Shown one piece after another: positions 1-7,873 of a stretch of 54,916 nt of DNA. The notes beneath the pieces are model-generated. The model did no database searches. It was not told the DNA's origin and was given only the letters and a program-made list of their open reading frames with translations. Every line of letters starts with the position of its first letter. Position 1 is the stretch's first letter. The position numbers were made by a program, and so were the translations under genes. Origin of the DNA: Verrucomicrobiota bacterium (lineage in GTDB: Bacteria; Verrucomicrobiota; Verrucomicrobiia; Limisphaerales; Fontisphaeraceae); assembly GCA_037139415.1 (NCBI GenBank), contig JBAXGN010000019.1:1-54916 (forward strand), in the 5' to 3' direction.

Positions 1-293
1 TTATGTCCGGGCTTCTTAAAAAAACTGCTTTTCTAAGTCCGACAGGCTGCTAGAAAAAATACGAGCTGCACAGTTTAGGGGATAACTGAGCAGCCCAGGG
101 AATTTGAATGCACTGGTGGCACAACGAGGATAATCAGATTGAGGCGTGCAATCCCAATCCGAAATTGTTCATTCCAAAAGATCAAAGCCAAAGGAACGGC
201 GCTTTACGCCAATACACATGGTCGAGGTAATATACAGCCACTTTGGGGATTGTCAAATTTTGACATAGGCTGAAGAATGGCCTTCCACGATAT
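1..293. other. Intergenic, no gene seen
   Basis: No reading frame with a recognisable protein on either strand. The stretch is relatively AT-rich and ends at the stop codon of the leftward broken sulfatase. I see no convincing hairpin with a T-tract and no RNA gene. Confidence 0.5.
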
Positions 294-1686
294 TTATTCT
301 CCCTTGGATTTTTCCAAGGCCCGCTGGTTTTGTGCGCGTTTGAGTTTGAAGTTGGGATCGTAATCCGGATTTGGCGAGGGCAGTTGTGCCCCGACCGCCT
401 GCCGCCAGTCGTTTATTTTTGTTTTCAGTTTCGCCACGCGGGTAACTTCTTTTGCGGCCAGATCGGTTTGCTCGCTGAGATCGTCTTTCAGGTTGTACAG
501 TTCCACATGGTTATCCTCGAAAAACTCGATAAGCTTCCAGTCGCCTTCCCGGATGGCGCTGTAAGGAGTGGCGCCGCCGGGATGATAGTGCGGGTAATGC
601 CAATAGAGCGTATCCCGTTTCAAGCTGCCAGTGCCTTTGAGCAACGGAACCAGGCTTTCGCCATCAATGATTTTCCCAGCCGGCGGCTTCACCCCGGCCA
701 GCTCCAGCAGGGTGGGGAAATAATCCACACTGATGATGGGGGTCTCGATGATGGAGCCGGGCTTGGTGACGCCGGGCCATTTGATCAGGCTGACGACCCG
801 CACGCCACCTTCATACGTGGACCCTTTCCCAGCACGCAGTGGCACATTGGAGGTGACCCGATTCAGCACCAACCCGCCGTTATCGGAGGTGAAGACGATA
901 ACCGTGCGGTCTTCCAGGTTTAATTCAGCGAGTTTTTTTAAGACGCGGCCCACACTGTCATCCACGCTCTCCACCAGGCCGGCGTATTTGGGAGTGGACT
1001 GGGCCTGGTCAGGTTGGATTTTGGCCGTGTACTTTTCCACGACTTCTTTTTTGGCCATCAAGGGCGTGTGTACGGCATGATGCGGCAGATAAAGGAAAAA
1101 CGGACGGGCTTGGTTGGCCTCTATGAATTTGCAGGCCTCGGCAGATTCGCGGTCGGTGAGAAACTCGCCCACCGGTCCATCGGGAAGCGTGGGGATTTTG
1201 TAGGGGGAAAAATAGCTGGGCGGCTGCCCTTTGTCGCAGCCGCCAATATTTTTCCTCACCCAGGTGCCATTTGCCAATGCTAATAGTGGCGTAGCCAGCG
1301 GGCTTCAGCGCTTCCGCAAGGGTGACCTCGTCCAGCGGCAGGTACATCGTCCAATCCGGCACGCGCAGTTTGGCCTTGGGATAGACGTGGCCCTTGATCC
1401 AGTCGGTGATGTGCAAGCGAGCGGGATACCGGCCGGTGAGAATCGCCGCGCGGGTGGGAGAGCAAACCGTGCAGGCGGAATAAGCCTGGGTGAATTTCGC
1501 GCTTTGCGAGGCCAGGCGGTCCAGGTTGGGCGTCTCATAAAATTTGCTGCCATAGCAGGCGAGATCAGTCCACCCCAAATCATCCGCCAGGATGAAGACG
1601 AAATTCAAAGGGCGACTGGCTGCGTTGAGTGAGAGCAACGATAACAGCAAAGCCAGACACGTGGTGCGCAACGAGGCATTTGTCAT
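294..1686 (-). pseudogene. Arylsulfatase-like gene broken by an internal deletion and frameshift
   Basis: Two overlapping leftward frames together make one sulfatase. The upstream frame (start at 1686) gives a signal peptide, the metal-binding ILADDLGWTDLACYG motif and the CSPTR formylglycine site (Cys type), and runs to SIGKWHLGEEKYW. The downstream frame (to 294) resumes with NIGGCDKGQPPSYFSPYKIP, followed by the FTSDNGG and HYPHYHP regions and the usual C-terminus. In intact relatives a segment of about ten residues of the type PExQGFDxN lies between these two blocks. Here it is missing and the frame changes at about 1235-1255. As it stands no full enzyme can be made, because the N-terminal frame reads on into unrelated sequence. 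A sequencing or assembly error cannot be excluded. The family hydrolyses sulfate esters, usually of polysaccharides, in the periplasm. Confidence 0.85.
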
Positions 1687-1774
1687 GCGTGAAGATTAGG
1701 CGGGCCAGGATAATATTCCAGTCAAATCCGAAAAGCGAAGGCCGAAAACTGCAAGTTTTGGATTCTATGCTCCG

Positions 1775-2635
1775 TTACGTTGCGCCCATGGCCGCCTGCA
1801 ATTCACGCCGCAAGTCTTCGCTCAGCGTGAGGGCGGGCGTCTCGCCCTGGATAAATAAAATACCACTGAGGCGCGCCAATTGCCGCAAGATCACCGGTGG
1901 TTCAAGTTGCGGGAACGCTTCCACAATCTCCGCCAAGGGAACCCGTTTGTTAAAACCCATGAGCAGGACCACGATATCCGCGCAGGCGCTGACATCCACC
2001 GCCTGCAAGCGCGGGCGGCAGCGGTGCGCGTATTGGGCGGTGGCCGCCACGTGCGGTCCGAGGAAAAGACCCAGGGCCAGGTATTTTAGCGGGCCAATGA
2101 AGGCGGGCGGGGCAAAATATTCCGGGCTCATCAATACCTGCCCAAACTGTACCGGCAAATAAATATCCAGCGGGGCGGTGCCGCCTTTGAGCGGGATGGT
2201 CAACTCCGTGGAATACGTTCGGCGGCGGCGGAAGTGCAGGTAAAACAGCGCCATCACGGCGGCGGCAGAGAGCGCCATCCGGAACCAATGCCGCGATTCC
2301 ATGAACGTGCCGAGCGCGGCGCTCCAAAACAGGTAAATGAACCAGAAGGTGAAAAAGACCACGCCGACGGCGGCGGCACCCAACAGCCACGTGGCCAGCC
2401 AGTGGGATTGGAGTTCCTCCTGCACTTTGTTGGCCAAAACGGCCTCCACTTTGGTGCGGAACTCCAAGGTCGTGGGCGCGAGTGGCGCGGGATACAGCGA
2501 GGCAGGGATGGCCGCCGGTTCCGGCTGGGTGCCTGGTTTCGGGGGTGGATCGGCTGGGGCGGTTTGCTCGGGCGGCTTGGGCGCGGCCGTCCGGGCTTTT
2601 AATTGCAACTTGTTGAATTTATATTCGCCAGCCAT
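1775..2635 (-). CDS. Unrecognised membrane protein, Pro-rich N-terminus
   Basis: 286 aa, family not recognised. After a short N-terminus there is a Pro/Ala-rich linker (about residues 17-50), an amphipathic segment, and two close hydrophobic helices (about 82-105 and 118-135) ending in a basic FRRRR stop-transfer. A cytosolic part of about 150 residues follows with no motif I can name; its end looks like a small helical, winged-helix-like fold (leucine and proline spacing around EAFPQLEPPVILRQLARLSG). It starts only 12 nt after the stop of the upstream leftward spermidine-synthase-like gene, so the two are probably co-transcribed and may work together. Function unknown. Confidence 0.75.
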   Translation of the reverse strand: MAGEYKFNKLQLKARTAAPKPPEQTAPADPPPKPGTQPEPAAIPASLYPAPLAPTTLEFRTKVEAVLANKVQEELQSHWLATWLLGAAAVGVVFFTFWFIYLFWSAALGTFMESRHWFRMALSAAAVMALFYLHFRRRRTYSTELTIPLKGGTAPLDIYLPVQFGQVLMSPEYFAPPAFIGPLKYLALGLFLGPHVAATAQYAHRCRPRLQAVDVSACADIVVLLMGFNKRVPLAEIVEAFPQLEPPVILRQLARLSGILFIQGETPALTLSEDLRRELQAAMGAT

Positions 2636-2647
2636 GGGAGCGGACTC

Positions 2648-4261
2648 CTAGTCGCTGTCTTTATCCCGCATGCGAAAGGCCAGACTGCGGCGGATATCCT
2701 CGCGGTTTTTGGCGTCGTAGAATTCCACCGGGTTGAAATCATCGGTCAATATTCGCCCGTGACCCGGTTGGGTCTCCGCTACAGTGCGGTAGGCGGCTTC
2801 GGTTTGGATGATCGCGGCATCATGCACTTGGGTTAGATCAGGTTGGCGCACAAACTCCAACGGCTTGCGATCCGACGCAACGAACAGCACATTGCCGTGG
2901 GTTGAGGTGTGTATCTTGACCGAGGCGAATACGCTTTGCAGGGTCCGCTCCAGTGAAGCGGTGAAAAAGTCGTTGCCGGGGGTCAAGTCACCGAAGGAAT
3001 TAATGACCAGCGTGCCGTTCGGGTTCAACACCTGTTTCATGGCTTGAAAGGCCTCGCGGGTCATGAGGTGCGAGGGGGAGGAATCGCCCAGAAAGGCATC
3101 CAGTACGACGGCATCGTAACGGTTCGTGCAGCGGTTCAAGTACGGCCGGCCGTCCTCGATCAGGATGTGCAATTTGTCCGGTTCCAGGTTGAAGTGGCGC
3201 TGCGCAACGCCCACCATGGCGGGATTGATTTCCACCACATCCACGGACACGCCGTCTTTGGCGAGCGCCATGGGGACAATGCCGACCCCTAGGCCAATGC
3301 ACAGCGCCCGTTCGAGCTTGGGCGTGTAGGTGCGCGCCAACCCGTGCAACATGTAGGTGAACATGGACAGGCTTTGCTTGCGCATCGGATCATACGTGTT
3401 TTGCGTCAAAAAATCATTCAGGTAATAGCGGACCAATTGATTGGTATGCTGGATTACGATCATCTCGCCAAAATTGGAATTGCGCCGTTCCAGCTCCTCG
3501 AAATTGGGAATTTCCACCCGGACATCATGATGCACCCCGGCGAATCCGGTCGCCAACCCGGCAAACAAACCGACAACGACCAACGCTTTCGCCAAGGACT
3601 TCGCCGGCTGTGGACGAACCCCAAACCAATACAGCACTACCACCGTCATCAGCGTTATGGCCGTGAGATACATCGTCATCGAATTGGGCAGGTGCGGGAT
3701 GAGCACGTAGCCGATCAGGAGCGTGCCGCCCACGCTCCCCAAAGTGCTGATCGCCGAGAGGCGGCCAACCATGCCGCCCACCGAATCCACCGACCGGGTA
3801 AAGTTGCGGACGAGGAACGGCCCAACTGTGGCGAGCAGAGTGAGCGGCACAAAAAACAGGAATAGAGCGGCGAGCAGCGAACCGACCGCCAACCGGAATT
3901 CCAGGCACGCATACGCCACGGAACGACATAGCGGCACGGTGGCGCAGAGATAGATCGCTCCGCCAAGAATGCAGACATACATGCGATCCAAGCCCGGCGA
4001 CCGATCCGCCAGCCAACCGCCCAGGTAGTAACCGGTGGCCAGCGCCACCAGCGTCACCGTGATTTGGGCCGTCCAGACAAAATGCGACGTGCCGACATAA
4101 GGCGAAAGCATTTTTGCCCCCAGAATTTCCACGATCAGGATAGCCGCGCCGGTGAGCGCGGAGGTCAAGTAGAGGAAACGGCGCAGGTTGGCTGGCAACG
4201 TTTGCACCGCGGCGGGGGTGGGCGCCGCTGGTAGCGGTTGAATTACAGGTACAGTTTTCAC
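2648..4261 (-). CDS. Membrane-fused spermidine synthase-like (SAM-fold) protein
   Basis: 537 aa. The N-terminal half (about residues 25-245) is a polytopic membrane domain with at least seven hydrophobic helices. The C-terminal half is a class I methyltransferase-type Rossmann fold of the spermidine synthase family: the glycine loop LCIGLGVGIVP, the acidic end of strand 2 in VDVVEINPAMV, then LIEDGRPYL and VVLDAFLGDSSPSHL. In true SpeE enzymes the catalytic Asp lies in the region matching LDAFLGD, so aminopropyl transfer is possible. Membrane-fused members of this family are common in environmental bacteria and mostly uncharacterised, so the substrate is not known. It is the first gene of a probable two-gene leftward operon with the small membrane protein that follows. 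Confidence 0.85.
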   Translation of the reverse strand: MKTVPVIQPLPAAPTPAAVQTLPANLRRFLYLTSALTGAAILIVEILGAKMLSPYVGTSHFVWTAQITVTLVALATGYYLGGWLADRSPGLDRMYVCILGGAIYLCATVPLCRSVAYACLEFRLAVGSLLAALFLFFVPLTLLATVGPFLVRNFTRSVDSVGGMVGRLSAISTLGSVGGTLLIGYVLIPHLPNSMTMYLTAITLMTVVVLYWFGVRPQPAKSLAKALVVVGLFAGLATGFAGVHHDVRVEIPNFEELERRNSNFGEMIVIQHTNQLVRYYLNDFLTQNTYDPMRKQSLSMFTYMLHGLARTYTPKLERALCIGLGVGIVPMALAKDGVSVDVVEINPAMVGVAQRHFNLEPDKLHILIEDGRPYLNRCTNRYDAVVLDAFLGDSSPSHLMTREAFQAMKQVLNPNGTLVINSFGDLTPGNDFFTASLERTLQSVFASVKIHTSTHGNVLFVASDRKPLEFVRQPDLTQVHDAAIIQTEAAYRTVAETQPGHGRILTDDFNPVEFYDAKNREDIRRSLAFRMRDKDSD

Positions 4262-4576
4262 GTGCCCCCTGTTGTAAGCCGGGAAGGCTGGGGGTGCAAA
4301 CTTAAACCGATGGCGATCCGAGGAGCCTGCAAGCTGGGTTGGCTCACCCCAAGTTTTGGACTGGTCGCCACGATTTTAGTCCCGGGGCTGGGATTGAGCC
4401 GGCGCGTTCGCATTGTTCGGAGCGTGAATCCATGCTTGACGATCTGGCGGGCTCGGATAAGTTGTTTGCATGTTAGCCGAAGCTGCAACGTTGCGCCAGT
4501 CGCCTGGGGCCAGGTGACTGCAAGTCTGTTATCCTGAAACCATGATAGAATAAGAACCAAAACAACCAACACCACC
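4262..4576. other. Divergent intergenic region, no gene seen
   Basis: 315 bp between the leftward spermidine-synthase-like gene and the rightward Gfo/Idh/MocA gene. Open frames here are short and do not look like proteins. It must hold promoters for both directions, but I cannot point to a convincing -35/-10 pair. Confidence 0.5.
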
Positions 4577-5914
4577 ATGAAACGACGCCAATTTCTTTCC
4601 ACTGTGGCCGGCACTGGAGCCGGATTACTCATTCTCCCGCGAGTCAAACTCTTTGGGGCCGATGCACCCAGCAACAAACTTAATATCGGGTTGATCGGCA
4701 CTTGGGGCCGAGGCGAGGCGCACTTCGGCGCCATCCGCAAGGAAAACGTGGTGGCCTTGTGCGATATCAACGCCGAGCATCTGGCCTATGGGGCCAAGAA
4801 GCTGGGTGAATCAGCCGCCAACGCCAAGCAGTACGCCGATTGGCGGAAAATGCTGGAGCAAAAGGATCTCCAGGCGGTGGTCTGCTGCAGCCTGGATCAT
4901 ACGCACGCCTTTGTTTCCAATTGGTGCTTGAATCGCGGTCTGCATATTTATTGCGAAAAACCATTGGCCATCAGCGTCGAGGAAGCCCGCGTGGTGCGTG
5001 CCAATTACCTGAAGAATAAGAAAAAAGTCGCCACCCAGGTGGGCACCCAGCGCCATGCCATCGAAAATTTCAACCGCGTGCGCGAATTGGTGCTGGACGG
5101 CGCGATTGGCGACCTGAAGGAAGTCAGCGCCTGGGGCAACCGCAAGCTCGGACGGCCCGGTTATCCGGCGGGTGCGGGCGAGCCGCCCAGCCACATCAAC
5201 TGGGATCTGTGGGTCGGCCCATCGCCCATGCATCCTTTCAGCCCGGAGTATTTCAAGGGCGGGTCGGGCATGAACTGTCTGCAATGGAATATGTATTGGG
5301 ATTTCGGCACCGGCCAGGTCGGCGATATGGGCAGTCACACGATGGATTTGGCATGGAACGCCATGGACGCCACGTTACCCACCAGTGTCGAGGCCAAGGG
5401 CGATCCCTTCAACCCGGAGGTCACCCCGGTCCTGCTGCACAGCGAGTTTGAAATGCCGGCCAATAGCTGGCGCAAGGGCATCAAGCTCCACTGGTATCAG
5501 GGTGGCGCGATGCCGGAATCGCCGAGCAAATATTTGGACCTGAACAAGATTGACCACGGTGCGCTGTTCGATGGCAGCAAGGGATACCTGGCTTCGGGCT
5601 TCAATTCCCGCATCCTCCTGCCCCTCGGGGATAAGGCGGACATGACCTACTACAAGCCGCGCACCAAGGAAACCGTGCTGCCGCCGCTGGGCGATTTCCA
5701 GGGCGAATGGATTCGCGCCGCCAAGGGTGATCTGAAGACCACCTGTGATTTCGAATACAGCGGAAACCTGATCGAGACGATGCTGCTGGGTCTGGTGGCT
5801 TATCGTGTCGGTAAAAAATTCAAGTACGACGGCGCCACCGGCAAGACGGATTCCCCGGAGGCCGATGCGCTGCTCGCGCGCAAATATCGCGCTGGCTGGA
5901 CGCTGAATGGTTAA
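4577..5914 (+). CDS. Gfo/Idh/MocA family oxidoreductase, Tat-exported
   Basis: 445 aa. The N-terminus MKRRQFLSTVAGTGAGLLIL is a twin-arginine-type signal, so the folded, cofactor-loaded enzyme is probably exported. A Rossmann NAD(P)-binding domain follows (GLIGTWGRG near residue 40, then ALCDIN), then the family EKP signature (CEKPLAISVEEA near 130) and a C-terminal alpha/beta substrate domain. Members oxidise or reduce sugars and cyclitols, or split glycosides by transient oxidation. Tat-exported paralogues are strongly expanded in Verrucomicrobiota and Planctomycetota. The substrate cannot be read from sequence. No Shine-Dalgarno is visible before the ATG; the start is fixed by the Tat motif. 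Confidence 0.93.
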   Translation: MKRRQFLSTVAGTGAGLLILPRVKLFGADAPSNKLNIGLIGTWGRGEAHFGAIRKENVVALCDINAEHLAYGAKKLGESAANAKQYADWRKMLEQKDLQAVVCCSLDHTHAFVSNWCLNRGLHIYCEKPLAISVEEARVVRANYLKNKKKVATQVGTQRHAIENFNRVRELVLDGAIGDLKEVSAWGNRKLGRPGYPAGAGEPPSHINWDLWVGPSPMHPFSPEYFKGGSGMNCLQWNMYWDFGTGQVGDMGSHTMDLAWNAMDATLPTSVEAKGDPFNPEVTPVLLHSEFEMPANSWRKGIKLHWYQGGAMPESPSKYLDLNKIDHGALFDGSKGYLASGFNSRILLPLGDKADMTYYKPRTKETVLPPLGDFQGEWIRAAKGDLKTTCDFEYSGNLIETMLLGLVAYRVGKKFKYDGATGKTDSPEADALLARKYRAGWTLNG

Positions 5915-5977
5915 GTCTGCGATTTCCTGGGTACACCAGAGTTCGTAGCCGTCGAGGTAAGGAGACGGACTCTGGGA

Positions 5978-5998
5978 ATTTCGGATTTCGGATTTTAG
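5978..5998. repeat. 7-bp-period tandem repeat (TTTCGGA units)
   Basis: Three tandem 7-bp units (aatttcg, gatttcg, gatttta) lie in the gap between the oxidoreductase gene and the TAXI gene, seven bases before the latter's start codon. Other heptamer tracts with different unit sequences occur at 7721, 9377, 20670 and about 24302. Confidence 0.7.
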
Positions 5999-6004
5999 GT
6001 TGTT

Positions 6005-7345
6005 ATGAGAAAGTACACGCTGTTTCGTGGGCTCTTTGATTTGGTACGATACAATTGGTGGGCCATCCTGCTGGTGTTGGTCGGGTTTGCGGTGGCGTAC
6101 AAGTTTGTGACGCCGCCGCCGCCCCGGGCCATCACCATCGCCACCGGGTCCGAGAAAGGCGGGTACCATCGCTTCGGGATCCAGTTAAAAGCCGCGCTCG
6201 AAAAGAAGGGGTTGACGGTGACTTTGCGCCCTTCCGCCGGCACGATCGAAAACCTCAAGCTGCTCTCCGATGACAACTCCGGTGTCAGCGTGGCGTTTGG
6301 CCAAGGGGGGGCGGAGCGGTTTTATGATGGCGACAAGGATACCATCTGCGCCCTCGGCAGCTTGTTCTACGAGCCGCTTTGGTTCTTTTACCGCAATGAC
6401 AGCGGCTTCACCAATATTGCCGATCTCAAGCATCTGAAGGTCGCCATCGGCAAGAAAGGCTCCGGCACCCAGATGTTGTCCGAGGTGTTACTCCGGGAAA
6501 ACAATATCCCGGAATCTTCCCGCGTGGGTATTGGTTCCACGGAGGCCATCAAAGCCCTTCAGGAAAACCAAGTGCAAGCCATCTTCCTCGTCGCGCCGGT
6601 CAATGATCCGATGGATAAAACCAAGCCGCACCCCGATGTGTACCGGCTGATGGCCGATCCCGCCCTGAGCCTGTTCGAGGCCCGCCGCGCCCAGGCCTAC
6701 ATCAGCCGCCTGCCGCACCTTTCCACCGTCATCATCGGCGAGGGTTTGCTCGACTTGGAAAAAAATTATCCGTCCAAAACCCTCACGCTGCTTTCTCCGC
6801 TGGCCAACTTGATTTGCCGCGATGACCTGAACGGCGACCTGGCGGTGTTGATTTTGCAAACCTGCCGGGAAATTCAAGAAGAAGGCACCTGGCTCGAAAA
6901 ACCGGGCACGTTTCCCTCGAAGCTCGGGGTCACCTTCCCGCTCCTGCCGGAAGCCAAACAGTTTCACGAGAAAGGCCCGTCCTTCTTCTACAAGTTTTTT
7001 CCGTTCTGGGTTGCCAACCTGGCCAACCGCCTGTGGATCATGGCCATTCCGCTGGTCACCTTGGCCATCCCCTTGGTTAAACTGGCGCTGCCCACCTATC
7101 GCTGGCGGATCCGCCGCAAAATCGCCCTGAAATACCGCGCCCTCATGGTGATTGACGATAAAATCAGCAGCGGGAACATCGCGCAAACCTTGGATGCCGA
7201 CATCGTGCAACTGGCCGAATACGAAGATGAACTCGCCAAACTCACTGTGCCCATCATGTATGCCAGTGAGTATTATTCGTTGCGCAGCCATGTGCGCTAC
7301 CTCCGCGGACGGCTTGAAGAAATCAAGCTGGGGGTGAAGAAGTAA
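6005..7345 (+). CDS. TAXI-family TRAP-type solute-binding protein, membrane-anchored
   Basis: 446 aa. An N-terminal hydrophobic helix (about residues 17-36) is followed by a periplasmic binding-protein fold that opens with the TAXI signature ITIATGSEKGGYHRFG. Near the C-terminus (about 338-362) a second hydrophobic stretch precedes a basic, helical tail of about 80 residues (KYRALMVIDDKISSGN and onward). The protein is therefore probably anchored at both ends with a cytosolic tail. TAXI proteins normally feed a DctQM-type TRAP permease, but no permease gene is in this window. Long members of this type are often orphan and may act as sensors or use a distant permease. The ligand cannot be predicted. 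Confidence 0.88.
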   Translation: MRKYTLFRGLFDLVRYNWWAILLVLVGFAVAYKFVTPPPPRAITIATGSEKGGYHRFGIQLKAALEKKGLTVTLRPSAGTIENLKLLSDDNSGVSVAFGQGGAERFYDGDKDTICALGSLFYEPLWFFYRNDSGFTNIADLKHLKVAIGKKGSGTQMLSEVLLRENNIPESSRVGIGSTEAIKALQENQVQAIFLVAPVNDPMDKTKPHPDVYRLMADPALSLFEARRAQAYISRLPHLSTVIIGEGLLDLEKNYPSKTLTLLSPLANLICRDDLNGDLAVLILQTCREIQEEGTWLEKPGTFPSKLGVTFPLLPEAKQFHEKGPSFFYKFFPFWVANLANRLWIMAIPLVTLAIPLVKLALPTYRWRIRRKIALKYRALMVIDDKISSGNIAQTLDADIVQLAEYEDELAKLTVPIMYASEYYSLRSHVRYLRGRLEEIKLGVKK

Positions 7346-7380
7346 CGGGTGACGTCCAGTTTTGAGAAGCGAATCCCGAA

Positions 7381-7415
7381 AACAAAAACCCGGGGCAGCG
7401 TGAACCACCCCGGGT
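7381..7415 (-). terminator. Rho-independent terminator of the holin-like gene
   Basis: Read on the minus strand, a perfect 8-bp stem (ACCCGGGG / CCCCGGGT; plus-strand arms 7388-7395 and 7408-7415) with a 12-nt loop is followed at once by TTTTTGTTTT. It lies 12 nt after the stop codon of the leftward 58-aa gene. The T-run is only on this side, so it serves the leftward gene. Confidence 0.85.
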
Positions 7416-7426
7416 GGTGATGCGGA

Positions 7427-7603
7427 CTAGGGACGCGGCAGGCGCGTCTTGGCGAAGACCGACCAGGCGAAGCCGGCCAGGGTCACGAGCGCCCCGGCGG
7501 CGGCCTCAACGGCCGTAGTGTCGGTGATGCCCCGGGCGACGAGAATGCCGCCGAGGGAGGTTAGGAAGTGCCGGGCCAGCCCGGTCAGGATTGCTGAGTT
7601 CAT
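7427..7603 (-). CDS. Small holin-like membrane protein (Pam3-gp28 type)
   Basis: 58 aa, translated by hand from the minus strand: starts MNSAILTGLARHFLTSLGG and ends FAWSVFAKTRLPRP. The layout is a short N-terminal helix with the RH(F/V)LT..GG pattern, a polar turn (ARGITDTTAVE) and a second hydrophobic helix ending in W-S-V-x-x-K. This matches the small putative phage holins of the Pam3-gp28 group as I know them. A good ribosome site (GAAAGG, 7 nt before ATG) and an adjacent perfect terminator support a real, separately transcribed gene. No phage lysis, tail or integrase gene is nearby, so it is either a prophage relic or a host gene of unknown use. Family assignment is from memory of the pattern and is moderate. 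Confidence 0.7.
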   Translation of the reverse strand: MNSAILTGLARHFLTSLGGILVARGITDTTAVEAAAGALVTLAGFAWSVFAKTRLPRP

Positions 7604-7638
7604 GGTGTACCTTTCTTCTTTTCTTTGTTTATGGTTAT

Positions 7639-7659
7639 GCAGTTAATTCATTTAACTGC
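7639..7659. promoter_or_regulatory. Perfect palindrome upstream of the holin-like gene, possible operator
   Basis: GCAGTTAA and TTAACTGC flank a 5-nt centre (TTCAT), giving an 8-bp perfect inverted repeat. It sits 36 nt upstream of the leftward holin-like start and has no T-run, so a protein-binding operator fits better than a terminator. No regulator can be named. Confidence 0.4.
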
Positions 7660-7720
7660 GGGGACAGCCTAGCCGAAGGGTGGGAAAAGCGGTTGCCGCC
7701 GGGAGGAAAAATATGCAAAT

Positions 7721-7748
7721 GCGGAACGCGGAGTGCGGAGTGCGGAAT
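7721..7748. repeat. 7-bp-period tandem repeat (GCGGAGT units)
   Basis: Four tandem heptamers: gcggaac, gcggagt, gcggagt, gcggaat. They lie in the intergenic DNA before the intact sulfatase gene. Confidence 0.75.
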
Positions 7749-7873
7749 GAAGCCGATTTTGCAGAAAAATTCGGCACCGGACATGGCAAAAAAAATAAGA
7801 CCAAAAGAGGATCATGAAAAACCCGCGCAATCCTAGTTGTCAGACGTTGAAAAAGGTTTCACACTTGGAACGT

